Shown here one piece after another: positions 54,252 through 64,000 of a stretch of 64,000 nucleotides of DNA. Both the position numbers and the translations under genes were made by a program. The first letter of the stretch is position 1, and each line of letters starts with the position of its first letter. The notes below the pieces were generated by a model. That model ran no database searches. It saw only the letters and a list, made by a program, of their open reading frames with translations, and had not been told where the DNA came from. Origin of the DNA: Galeopsis tetrahit (Eukaryota > Streptophyta > Magnoliopsida > Lamiales > Lamiaceae). The DNA lies in NCBI GenBank assembly GCA_963675135.1, contig OY776130.1:29256001-29320000 (forward strand), written 5' to 3'.

Positions 54252-54664
54252 TATTTGTTTTTATTTTATTATATTATATGTTAATTTGTTATTTTAATTA
54301 TTGAATGGAAGATGATTTTTTTTTTTACTGTTTGTTGGTGTATATTGGAAAGGATTGTTGGTGTATATTGAAAAAGAGATTGCGAAGATGTTCAGTATAA
54401 ATTCACTTATAGATGATTTTCGTGACATGAAAGAAAGACGTTCTAAATTTTAACCGGTTGTAAGTTTAATTATATTTTTAAAATTTTATGATAATCTTTA
54501 TATCATGTACATGAGCTTGTTAGTGTATAATTAAATTTAATTTCCATGTAATAACCCATAAATTATTTTTGTCATAATTTAAAACCATGAATTATATATA
54601 GAAGGCGAGATTTTTTTTTATAATTATAGATTTCTCTTATTATTTAACTACCATAACAATGTGT

Positions 54665-55430
54665 AATATTCCAAAATTGTTTAATCAATTGGATTTTCGT
54701 CGAAATCGCTAGATCTCAAGTTTTTAAGTGCAATCTCAAACTCTCGAAACCAAGACTTTTTACATACGATTTTTGTAAGATGAATTTTTTGACATCTCGA
54801 TCACAAGAGAGGGCATTGGCGAAGCACCACCACATTGTAGCAGATCAAACGACGGTTAATGATGCCTTGTCGCCTTACGACCACCCAAGGTACCCCTACT
54901 ATCCATACTTGACTTTTCATCAAGTGTCTTTCAATGCAACGTTAAATATGCCACTTTTTCTGATGGAATCCATGATTCAAAAACCTTCTCCTCCTACTAA
55001 ACTTCGTGATTGTCATCGTCATCATCGCCTATCATTTCAATTGGGAAAAGATGATGACCACGAAGTTTGGTAGGAGTAAGGTTTTTGAATCGTGGATTCC
55101 GTCAGAACTTCAAGTGACATATTTAACGTTCTTATTGAAAGACACTTGATGAAAAGTCGAGTAGGGATAGTAGGGGTACCTCGAGTGGTCGTAAGGCGAC
55201 AAGGCACCATTAACAATCGTTTGATCCGCCGCTTCGCCAATGACCTCTCTTGTTTATGGGCTTTGTAATGGCTTTCCAGTGAACGAGATGTCAAAAAATT
55301 CTCTTACAAAAATCGCATGTAAAAAGTATTGGTTTCGAGAGTTTAAGGTCTCCTAGATCAAATATTTTTAAAAATTTGAGATCTAGTGTCTTCGAGGAAG
55401 ATCCTTCCCTCGATTAAACAATTTTGTTCA
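54665..55430. repeat. Core of the inverted duplication with exon-like halves
   Basis: Two inverted halves meet near 55047. Each holds a more GC-rich, exon-like stretch: 54780-55073 plus (97 codons, with HPRYPYYPYLTFHQVSFNATL) and the mirrored 55037-55294 minus (85 codons, frame differing by indels). The shared sequence includes ttttttgacatctcg, cgccttacgaccac, ggtacccctactat and gattcaaaaacctt. The outer parts share ctctcgaaacca and agatctcaa. The peptide matches no family I know. It may be a duplicated host exon or the body of a foldback element. Confidence 0.5.
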
Positions 55431-55630
55431 TTTGAATCGAAATTCGAATTAAGTGAAGAATTATAGAAAATATTACCCATTATTATTGTGCTTAAATAAT
55501 TAAGAGAAATCAATGATTATGAAAAAAAAAGATCCTGAGCTGCCTTCAATATAAATGACTGTTTTAAATAATTTCAAAATAACAATGAGTTATTTTTTGG
55601 AAAGTTTTTAATTAAAGGCAATAAGTTCTA

Positions 55631-55848
55631 CTCCCTCCCCACAAGAATTTGCGCACGATTGTCCCATACCAATTTGCACACTCCATAAAAAGAAATATCT
55701 TCATAATCCTCACCCTTAAAATATACTCATATTTATTCATATGAAATTACTTTTCCACATTCAATCTACTTTTTATTTTACTTTATTCATAAAAGTTTAC
55801 AAAACTACCCCTCAAAACATCACTCATTATACCCTGGGACGGAGGGAG
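55631..55848. mobile_element. Stowaway-like MITE in the right arm
   Basis: ctccctccccacaagaattt and ccctgggacggagggag with TA at 55629-55630 and 55849-55850. 218 bp. A 78-codon frame across its right end (55741-55977) is not a gene. Confidence 0.75.
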
Positions 55849-56050
55849 TACTATAATTTACTAATTTCAAAATCTACAAGTTTAGACTTTGATTCTCACG
55901 CTTATTTCCATGAATATTTCGAGACCATAATATATGAATTATTTGATTCTGATACCAAAATTAATAGTATTATTTGATTTATTTAGAGTAAAAAATTTTC
56001 AGGAAATTATATTACTCTTTTTGCAAAGTTGTAAATTTGTACATATCTTT

Positions 56051-56870
56051 ACATTGTATATTTTACAGTTTTTCTCTATCCTACGTTAATCATTTTAATC
56101 ATTGGTGAGTTTGGTTAACATTCATTAACAGTTTTTCTCTATCCTACGTTAATCATTGGTGAGTTTGGTTAACATTCATTATTTCTGATTGGTAAGGGCA
56201 TTATTTCTAAAATGTTATTTTCATTAAAATTTAATTTTTTTAAAAGTATCCGATTCAATATTTTTTATAGTTTAATTGATTGTGCAGTCGAGATTGCATT
56301 GCATGACATATAAGATGTTCTTGTTTAATGGTTATTATTTGTAGCTTCTACATTTTTTTATAACCATGTTTTTTTTTTTTGATTTAATTTTTATTATTTG
56401 CAGCTTTTACATGATTGTTGAAATGTGTAATTCCTATGACCCTAAATTTATTATGGAAAATTTCTAAAGTTCAATTTTCTATCAACGTATGATAATGTAC
56501 GAGAAAACTAAAATATGTGCACCGTAATATGTTCATAAAAAATTAAAGAATATTGAAGATAATTTTAATAAAATATTATTTAAAAGTTTATTGCTTAATT
56601 TGATTAATCTATTATATACATTTCCATAATTCATGATATTATGAATGAACAATTTTTTATACATGATGTAATATCACAAATTACTTCAAATATTAATCTT
56701 TTTATTAATTACCTTCTTAATTTTTCTTTTGAATTATTATTTTAAATAACTTATAATTAATGTTGATAATAAGTTATTGATCATTCATGTATTATACATA
56801 TAAATTATAAAATTAATTAAAAAAAATAAATTAATTCATTTAAATAAAGTGTTTGATTTTTTTTAATCCC
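56051..56870. other. Insert in the right arm of the inverted duplication
   Basis: Has no counterpart in the left arm. tttttctctatcctacgttaatcat...ggtgagtttggttaacattc is repeated at about 56070 and 56130. AT-rich, no gene. Confidence 0.4.
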
Positions 56871-57394
56871 ACGTAGTACGCGGCCACGGCTTCATATATT
56901 AATATCTTAATTAAAATATCGCATACCTTAATTACCAAAAAAAATTATCTTTCTTCTTTATCTTTCTTCTTTTCTTTATGAAGAATATTTTATCATTATA
57001 TTATGCAGTACATTTGAAAATGAAAAATAAAAAATAATAGTATATAAATAAACAAATTATGGAGAAAATAGTTTCAATATTTGGCCTAATAAAATAATAA
57101 AAAATAATATATAAATAAACAAATTATGGAGAAAATAGTTTCAATATTTGGCCTAATAAAATAATAAATGTTGTAGTTGTGTGTAAAAAAAAAATTGGAC
57201 AATTGAGATTATATTCAAATCATTTAAAAATTCAATTGCGTATAAGAATTTGTTAATAATGAGTGCATCTAGCTAGCATGGTAAAAAAATTAATTTTACA
57301 AAAATATTGATGGGTATAAAAATTAGAAAATAACCGGAATTTTGTTAAAGTTTAAAAATTTAATGTGAATTCTAGAGATTATTATAAAATACTA

Positions 57395-57680
57395 CTTCCT
57401 CCGTCCCATACTTGAAGGCACATTTTACTATTTTGGGTGTCCCATACTTGAAGGCACATTACCTAAAATAGCAAAAACACTTTTAAACAATCTCCTTAAA
57501 ACATCACAATATTACAACAAATGACACTATTTTATTACACTAAAAAGTAACTTTATTACTATTTATAAAGTTGAAAAGTCTTTACTACCTCCACTTTATC
57601 TTACACAATACTAATAAACAATTCATTCATTAAAATTCGTGCCCAATTCATTTGTGCCTTCAAGTATGGGACGGAGGGAG
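57395..57680. mobile_element. Stowaway-like MITE near the right edge of the inverted duplication
   Basis: cttcctccgtcccatacttg and caagtatgggacggagggag, with TA at 57393-57394 and 57681-57682, 286 bp. Removing it joins aaaatacta to ttgtgcat, which matches the left arm (tgcacaatagtatttt), so it inserted after the duplication arose. Confidence 0.85.
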
Positions 57681-57689
57681 TATTGTGCA

Positions 57690-58330
57690 TACTACACGGC
57701 GGATTGATTATTAATAAATTTTAATTGATTATTTATAGAATATTACTCCATTTGTGTGATTTAAAATTTTAAATGGTTGAATTTTGCAGAATTTGAAGAA
57801 CAATAATATTATGTGAAACCATATCATTGATTTCATTTTGTGAATGAAGCTTCAATTATATTTTTAAAAATCTATTTTCACTTATAATTATTGATGAAAT
57901 ATTACTCAATTTGTCTAATTATCACAGAACTTGAAAAACATTAATATAAAATGAGGTGTAGTTAAATTGATATGATTGAAGAGAGGGAATAAAATGAAGC
58001 GTAGAAGAATTTAAGAGTGAAAGAGGTGGGGTCACAATGTATACACAAAAATAAAATGAGAATTTTTTTGTGAGACATGTAAATGAAAAGATGGAAGCTT
58101 ATGACGAAACAATATAATAAATTAAAATTCAATTTTAAGAAATAGATTCATGAAACTATCTCATACAAATTTTAATTTATAATTTAAATTGTATATATAA
58201 TCTTGGGAAATAAAAGTATATGTACATAAATTAATTACAAATGTTTTTTTAATAATTAAAATTTATAGGTGTATGCTTAATTACAAATGTTTTTTTTAAT
58301 AATTACTTTGTAACTGGACCGAATAGAATA
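57690..58330. repeat. Dispersed repeat, copy 3
   Basis: Lacks the clean hairpin of copies 1 and 2 (cacggcggattgattattaa) but keeps the remaining blocks in the same order. It abuts the outer right edge of the inverted duplication. Confidence 0.55.
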
Positions 58331-58359
58331 AAGATAGACTCCAAAGAGGACTTTGTTGT

Positions 58360-58393
<34 letters not shown>

Positions 58394-59356
58394 ATAAAGA
58401 TAGATACTTCATCTCATACTCATCTACTCACTCACCATCACATCATTTGTAATACATCGATTATTTTATCATATTTTTTAAATACATGAATATATTTAAT
58501 TAGATACAAAAAATTGATTGATGCACATATATGAATTCATTTATTTTCAATACATATGTACTAAATTTGCTGAATTTAAAAGATCTCTCTTTATTTAATA
58601 AAATATTAATTTATCGATAATTTAATATCTCTCTAAATTAATAAAATTTCATGGTCCCAAAGTTATTAATTTATAAAAGTTTTACTATACATAATTTCTT
58701 CAAAAAAGCACCAAATTTAAAAAAAAAAAAAAAAATCGAAAAAAGATGTATTTTTTTGATCAATCAGAGTTGAAAAAAATAACAATTTTCGAAAATAAAT
58801 ATTAAAAAAGAATGACTCCATTTGAATGGAGGGATTTGTTCTATGGATTTTAAATCCACCATCCAAATCCACTCCACTTGTTTGGATTAAAAAGTAAATG
58901 GACGGATTTAAAATATTTAAGCATCTTTTTTTTAGTTAAAATTGAGAGGATTTTAAATTTTCACTAAAACCATGTCATTTGAAATTCATCAATTTCTAAA
59001 TACATTCATTTCAAATGCCTACTCAAATCAAATCCCTTCATCCAAACACAACCTTAGATCTCGACAAATAAATTCGAAAAAAATAAAAAAATAGAAATTG
59101 TTAAAAAAAATAAAAAAACACATGAAATTCGAACAAATGTTTTGAAAAAGAACAAACAATTCGAGAAAAAGTTTCGAACAAAGGCAAATAATTCAAAACA
59201 AATATATTTGGTTATAGAAGATGTATAAATCTTCAAAACTCAAAATATGAAATCTACAAAAAAAATGAACATATCTTTTTTATTTTTCCTACAGAAAACT
59301 TACCATGGAATCTTTTTGAGTTCCTTTTGAGTTCAGAAACACGGCGAAGGGGGCGG
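58331..59356. other. AT-rich spacer with a TA microsatellite
   Basis: (TA)n at 58361-58390. The stretch 58810-59055 has inverted ends resembling gaatggagggatttg / caaatcccttcatccaaac, possibly a further small MITE. No gene. Confidence 0.4.
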
Positions 59357-59889
59357 CCACTACAAAAAACACGCGTTTTGCTGACGGAAATATCGACGGA
59401 ATTTCAGTCGGGAATAGTGGTTGCCGACGGAAATACCGACCGAAAAATTCGGTCGGTGCCAACCTCGTCGGTAAGGATTACCGACGAAATTTTCTATTCC
59501 GTCAGTAGTACCGACAGAAAGAAAGAGTCGTCACTTCCAACAGAATAGTGTCCGTCGTTAATATCCATAACCCGTTTACGAATCGGGTCAATGCTCCGTC
59601 GGTAAATTACGGGAAAAAATAATTAGAAAAGAAATTAATTCCGACGGAATGTAATTTCCAATTTTTTTTAGTAAAATTATTTTCCGTCGGTATCCGCCGG
59701 AACTACTGACGGAATATAATTTATAATTATTTTTTTTTGAAATTAATTTCCTTCGATAGCCGTCGGGAACTCCGTACTACCGACGGAATTATCCGTCGAC
59801 AATGGTTAGTTTCAAAAAAAAAAATTAGGGACCAAAACCCAACTCGGGCTGGACCCGACTTGACCCAGGTCACGAAGTCTTGAAATTGG

Positions 59890-59957
59890 ACAATATTTAT
59901 TTGGCCTTGCTGGGACTCGAACCCGGGTGTGTTGGCGCCTAGTGAGGGGGGCTACCA
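59890..59957 (-). repeat. tRNA-derived segment inside the CACTA element
   Basis: On the minus strand aagtggtagccc (A-box-like) and gggttcgagtccc, an excellent pol III B box. The relative at 21715-21790 has gagtttgagtccc. The sequence beyond it (aatattaattgtatatgtac) is shared with that copy. Confidence 0.55.
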
Positions 59958-60103
59958 CTTAAATAAGTATATTTCTTGTTCATAGTTGTAATATTAATTG
60001 TATATGTACTCATTTTTTACCCTTTTTAAAAAAAATTCACAAAATTAGTTTCTTTCACATACATTAATAATTAAATTCTTAATCTATCTTTATTGTAAAT
60101 TTA

Positions 60104-60802
60104 GGGGGTGTATTGGTTGTAGATTCTGTAGGATTTTTTTGGACTTTCAAAGTTTGGGGGTATTCAATTCGGATTTTAAAAAGTCTTTTAAAATTTTGAA
60201 GTATTCAATACGGATTTTAAAAAGTCTTTAAAAATCTTTAGGTATTCAACAATCTATGGATTTTAATACTCTATGGATTTTGGTGGATTCTAAAATCTCT
60301 TCTAAAAATTAGAGATTTCAACGGATTCTCTCAAAGAACTCTCAAAACGAAAGAGATCAGAAGTAGGGATGACAAATATTGACCTGAACCGCGGGTACCC
60401 ACCCCACCCCGCGAGCTTTGGGTCAGGTCGGATCCGCCCCGTATTATGTATGAGTCGGGTCTGGGTCTTATGTCCGACCCGCGGGTATCCGACCCAACCC
60501 GAATCAATATATAAACTTTTTATAGTATATATATATATATTTGGTAAAGTATTTATATATATATATATATATATGTAATATTAATTAAAAAAAACTCTTC
60601 TCATCAATACCGAAATTTATGAAAATCTATGTAAATCAATAAAAAAAAAGTATATTCCACAATCCTGTAAAGTCTATCAAAATCCATATAAATCAATAAA
60701 AAAAAGTCAATCAAACTCTGCATGAACTCTATGAATTTTATAAATTCACGTACTTTTTAAAGTCCAAAAAAATCCAATAGAATCCCAATTGAATACACCA
60801 CC
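60104..60802. mobile_element. Harbinger-type MITE
   Basis: gggggtgtattggttgtaga and caattgaatacaccacc with duplicates TTA at 60101-60103 and 60803-60805. 699 bp, no transposase. A GC-rich block (60385-60505, with gcgggtaccc / gcgggtatcc) and (TA)n runs at 60525-60571 are nested in it. It shares the terminal family of 22481 and 47654 and is inserted in the CACTA element. Confidence 0.8.
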
Positions 60803-60994
60803 TTAATTTTTGTAATTTATATATTTTAAATGTTATTTTTTAAAATTTTTATTAAAATGCTAAAATATTCATATTTTTATTTTTTAAAAAAAATTCCACA
60901 AAATTAATTTATTTTCACACTTTTTAGTTGTAACTTAATGATAAATAAACTTTTTTAAATTGTATATCTCATAAAATAATTAGCTTACATTAAT

Positions 60995-61870
60995 TTAATA
61001 TTCATCTTTTTCCTCTTCATCTACATTTTCATTATTTGCCTCATCTTCCTCCTCTTCATCATCCTCTTCCTCTTCATTTTCACCCTCTTCCTCATTTCCA
61101 CTATCATTTTCAATTTCGATCAATTGTGGATTTGTAGCCGTCAAGTCTACGTAAAGATTCAAATCTCCCGTAAAGACTTCAGTTCGAGTCTCTATTTGTT
61201 CAGTTTGAAACGGAGAATCATCTTCATTACTCTTTTCCTTTTTAGGGACTTCTACCATTGATCTTGCCTTTACTTTGCAAACAACGTGCCATTCAATATT
61301 ACTACGTGATCGTACTGGATACGTGCAGTAGTAAACTTGAGATACATGATGGGCAAATACAAATGGATCATCCCCGCTATACCTCCTTTTCAGATTAACA
61401 TCCACGAGCTTGTACTCCGGATGAATCCTTGTTCCTAAAGGGCCTGGATCAAACCAATGACACTTGAACAACACTACAGTCTTTGCTGGATATCCCGAAT
61501 ATTCTACTTCAACGACTTCGTGCAACACCCCAAAGTACTCACTTGCATCTGCATTGTAATTCGCATTGTTAATGCAAACACCACTGTTGGTTGTCGCTTT
61601 TCCTGATGCATACTCGGATGTATGAAATCTGTAGCCATTCACAATATAGATGTTGTAATTAGTTTTTACGCGATGTAGTGGTCCTTTGTTGAGATCTCTT
61701 AAGAATTGACTCTCAAAATCGTGTGACCGTCCCTATACAGTTCAAATAATTAACATTAATTATGAATCATATTTACTTACGTAAAATTAAGGAAATGGTA
61801 CTCACATAACGTTGGAACCATCGGGCAAATTCACGTTGAAGAAAAGAAAAAACGTACCGAAATTTAAAGT
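60995..61870 (-). pseudogene. CACTA TNP2-type protein, C-terminal part with DUF4216 domain
   Basis: Main exon 60995-61732 (minus) after an acceptor tgtatag. It starts GRSHDFESQF, then VNGYRFHT, an asparagine-rich NSGV block, EYSGYPAKTVVLFKCHWFD, VNLKRR.SGDDPFVFA and VYYCTYP. This is the DUF4216 pattern that follows the transposase core in plant En/Spm TNP2 proteins. A long Glu/Asp tail ends it. An upstream exon near 61806-61870 gives EFARWFQRY before a gtgagt donor. The catalytic transposase region is missing, so this is a remnant, though the main exon itself has no stop. Confidence 0.7.
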
Positions 61871-62303
61871 TTTCATACAACTTCCACAATTTTTTTCGAC
61901 TGAAATGAGAAAAAGCCTCTGGATTGTTATTTTACCTCATTATTACCGACAGATACACATTTTCCGTCGGTAATCAGACTTTTGAGTTTACCGACAGATT
62001 CACATTTTCCGTCAGTAGGTTGGCGCCCATTTTCCGTCGGCAAAGCCTACTACCGACGAAAATTTGAATACATTATTTTCGACGGACTATTTGTTTCCGT
62101 CGGTAAATTGACGGATAAAAAGAAAATTGTTGTTATTATTTGACTTGTTTATAAATATTTATACCCAATCTATCAAAAAATTATGCATAAATTAAAAACA
62201 GTAACATAACTAAACAATCCATTAACAAAAAAAAACATCAACCGAAATAAATATGTTCGACAGAAAAATAAATAGTTCGACAGAAAAATAAATTGTTCAA
62301 ACA

Positions 62304-62992
62304 TCAACGACCAAAGTTAAAAAAATCATCAATATTGTCACCGCCGAAATTCACGTCAACGTCACCATCCATTTCGTCTTCTTGGGCTGCGTCTGCGTCT
62401 GGAGCTGGACCTAGAGCATTGAAAGGCGGAGGGGGAGTGCTCATCGTCTCTTGAAAGCATGCCTCTATCTGATCAAGAGACATCCCCAACGACCGACCCA
62501 TAGTGCTACTTAGCTTTCAGAAGTAGTGGTTGAATGTGGTCATTACGTTCGGGTCCAGAACTGCAGTGGAGGATACAGAGGCTTGCGATGCACGCTGAGA
62601 CGAACTAGACGACCTCACAGTGCTGCCCAACCGACCAAGGCCGAGGATCCGTCCTCGTCTAGTCGAGACAACGTTTAGGTAAATCTGGTTAACGTCAATC
62701 GACGGAGGGGGAGAGCTGGTCCCGGCTTGAGCAGAAGCCTGCGTCGTGGCCTCTTCAATCATCCGGTTGACATTCAACTACATAATTAAAATAAATAAAT
62801 TAATACATAGTTTAATACATTTAATTAAATAATACATAAAATTAATTAATTAAACTTACGTGAAGATCGGTAGTGCGCCCATATGTGGACGTCTGCGTAG
62901 ACAAATCAAACGGATGAATAATGTTCAACCGTCCACGTGTGTGGGTGCACGCCCCGTCTCCCGCTCCTATTTCGTACCAAATGAGCATATTC
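62304..62992 (-). pseudogene. CACTA TNPA-like (Transposase_24 type) C-terminal part
   Basis: Two minus-strand exons, 62860-62992 (IWYEIGAGDGACTHTRG...) and 62304-62777, joined by an 82-bp intron (62778-62859, gtaagt...tag). The second exon carries NRMIEEATTQ, VNQIYLNVVSTRRGRILGLG and a Ser-rich stretch, matching the C-terminal region of plant transposases of the Ptta/En/Spm family. An in-frame TGA at 62517-62519 breaks it; beyond it the frame continues with LGMSLDQIEACFQ and an acidic end. CGA to TGA is a likely cause. Confidence 0.55.
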
Positions 62993-63742
62993 TTATATAA
63001 TATAAATAATTAAATTAAAATTAGTTTGAAATAAATTGAGTTATTTTCTATTAAGTTCATTTCACTCTTACTTTTTTCAAATAGAGCCTAGCTTATTATT
63101 TTGTTTCTAATAGGTTCAAATTGAACTTAATAAGACAAATCTGACCTTTTTTAATTTGAAAATTTTCGAATTCATTTATTCATATATTTAAGTCAACTTT
63201 AACATCTAATCATCTTTTCAGATTCTCAAAATTTGCGTAATTTTCTCACCTTCCAAAATTTCAAATCCTTCCTAAAAAGAAGGTCTTCACATTTAATTAG
63301 TTGCATTTGTTAATAATTTAAAATAATAATCAATAATAAAATAATAATCAATAATTGGCTGTAAAATTTCAAACTCACGTATCTATTCGACCTAATTAAT
63401 TTGATAATTTAAAATAATAATCAATAATAAAAAAATAAAAAAATAATAAAGCATATGGAAGATTAACACAACATAAATGAAAAAAAAACATACGGTTATG
63501 CAACAATAAGTGAATAGGAAAACATACGGTTATGCAACAAAATTATTAGTAGTTGCGGGACTTTGAAGGTAATCAGTCTGGTGTTCTTTGAGGGCCTTAA
63601 TTAGAGGGTTTTATGCGGCTTTAGTTTAGGAATCATGACTCTAAACACCAGTTTTGGGTTTTAGGGGTTCTGCGACCTCACAAAATCACCTTTTGGGATT
63701 CGATTAGGGTTTTTGTGTGAGGATTTAGAAGCTATTATTAGT
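62993..63742. other. AT-rich spacer, then probable LINE leader
   Basis: No gene to about 63540. Two copies of catacggttatgcaacaa lie at 63491 and 63522. From about 63548 the sequence becomes less AT-rich (ctggtgttctttgagggcct) and probably is the 5' leader of the LINE fragment that follows. Confidence 0.35.
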
Positions 63743-63829
63743 ATGAGTATCATGATTTGGAATGCGCGAGGATTGAGAGGGCACCGCTCATTCCAGAATC
63801 TTCGTAGGCTCGTAGACATGAATAATCCT
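63743..63829 (+). pseudogene. Start of a LINE endonuclease ORF, interrupted
   Basis: The ATG at 63743 opens MSIMIWNARGLRGHRSFQNL, the N-terminal signature of plant LINE endonucleases (compare MIVLNWNCRGLGS at 32025, minus). After 29 codons it runs into an LTR at 63830. It is a different LINE family from 27881-33609. Confidence 0.7.
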
Positions 63830-64000
63830 TGTTGGGAATAAAATGAGTTATGTTTTGATTAAATACCAAAACCCCCTGAGACATGCCTAAGTCATGATTG
63901 AATATGTTCTAGAAATGTTAGAACATATAGTATAAAGGCTAGATGAGGAGCTAATATGTTAGGTAGCTCTTAGATAATTAGATGCACAAATTGAGGGGGA
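63830..64000. repeat. Start of an LTR inserted in the LINE, cut by the window end
   Basis: tgttgggaataaaatgagtt at 63830 is a typical LTR start (TGTTGGG), and the LINE frame ends there. The last bases (aattgaggggga) leave the window. Strand and lineage cannot be set, and the expected duplicate of atcct (63825-63829) lies outside. Confidence 0.5.

Larger units (their letters stand above)
52510..57693. repeat. Long imperfect inverted duplication
   Basis: Several blocks pair in inverted order about a centre near 55047: 52513-52560 with 57345-57392 (aataatctctagaattcac); 52860-52910 with 56895-56945 (ggtaattaaggtatgc); 52935-53020 with 55970-56050 (tttacaactttgcaaaaaga); 53700-53755 with 55890-55975 (atattcatggaaataag); and 54610-55047 with 55047-55520. 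Separate insertions in either arm, mostly MITEs, interrupt the match. A transcript through the whole would fold on itself. No terminal motif or target duplicate identifies it as a known element class. Confidence 0.7.
59357..62992 (-). mobile_element. Decayed CACTA (En/Spm-type) element
   Basis: The left end is CACTACAAAAAACACGCG (59355-59372), followed by dense ccgacgg/ccgtcgg subterminal units (59385-59815). It matches the right end of the 20239-22051 element in inverted orientation. Transposase pieces lie inside on the minus strand (60995-61870 and 62304-62992). A second block of ccgtcggtaa units sits at 61940-62115 between them, perhaps a nested or rearranged end. No right-hand CACTA terminus is seen before the LINE fragment at 63.7 kb, so the element is truncated or continues in altered form. 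Confidence 0.7.

Noticed and set aside
55741..55977. 78-codon plus-strand frame
   Set aside because: It runs across the right end of a MITE into the inverted duplication and has no domain.
60369..60578. 69-codon frame with Gly/Pro/Arg-rich residues
   Set aside because: It reads through a GC-rich repeat block nested in a Harbinger MITE and a TA microsatellite.

Overview
The window is nuclear DNA from a flowering plant. It is AT-rich, and most of it is transposable elements inserted into one another. It has the microRNA gene MIR160, tRNA-derived SINE sequence, plant-type LINE, Copia, CACTA, PIF/Harbinger, hAT and Stowaway-like elements, and TATAAATA-type promoters. A eudicot, possibly an asterid, is my best guess from the style of the repeats; no species can be named from sequence alone.

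Layout. 1-5.1 kb: the edge of one Copia (Sirevirus-type) element, then a 5'-truncated, inverted relative of it that keeps the envelope-like region and one LTR. 5.3-6.8 kb: a probable solo LTR. 7.0-8.3 kb: two tandem copies of an unknown small gene, both broken. 9.0-9.3 kb: a broken exon with an RNase H1 N-terminal (Cauli_VI) domain. 9.5-14.3 kb: intergenic DNA with Stowaway-like MITEs. 14.35-14.65 kb: MIR160, the only host gene that looks intact. 15.0 kb: a short SINE with target-site duplications. 16.6-19.5 kb: a foldback element enclosing a GC-rich, gene-like segment. 20.0-25.6 kb: CACTA in CACTA, a Helitron end, a Harbinger derivative and a long-TIR MULE-like element. 25.9-27.1 kb: a repeat-rich LTR.

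27.9-33.6 kb is a full-length but mutated LINE on the minus strand with 19-bp target-site duplications. 34.1-47.2 kb is an old, decayed Copia element split by a very young Copia/Sirevirus element (35822-46522). The young element has 870-bp LTRs that look identical, a 5-bp duplication ATGTC, a tRNA-iMet primer site, a polypurine tract, gag, protease, integrase, RT and RNase H, and an extra envelope-like ORF. Each long ORF carries one premature stop. Its U3 holds consensus heat-shock elements and a 10-bp-phased array of TTC half-sites.

47.6-49.2 kb holds a second Harbinger derivative and a GC-rich palindromic hAT MITE. 49.9-58.3 kb holds three copies of a dispersed repeat and a roughly 5-kb imperfect inverted duplication (52.5-57.7 kb, centre near 55.05 kb) peppered with MITEs. 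59.4-63.0 kb is a decayed CACTA element with transposase pieces. 63.7-64.0 kb is the start of a LINE endonuclease interrupted by another LTR that leaves the window.

Most coding sequence here is selfish-element machinery. The points of most biological interest are the MIR160 gene, the possibly heat-responsive young retroelement with its separately promoted accessory ORF, and the long inverted duplication that could yield double-stranded RNA.
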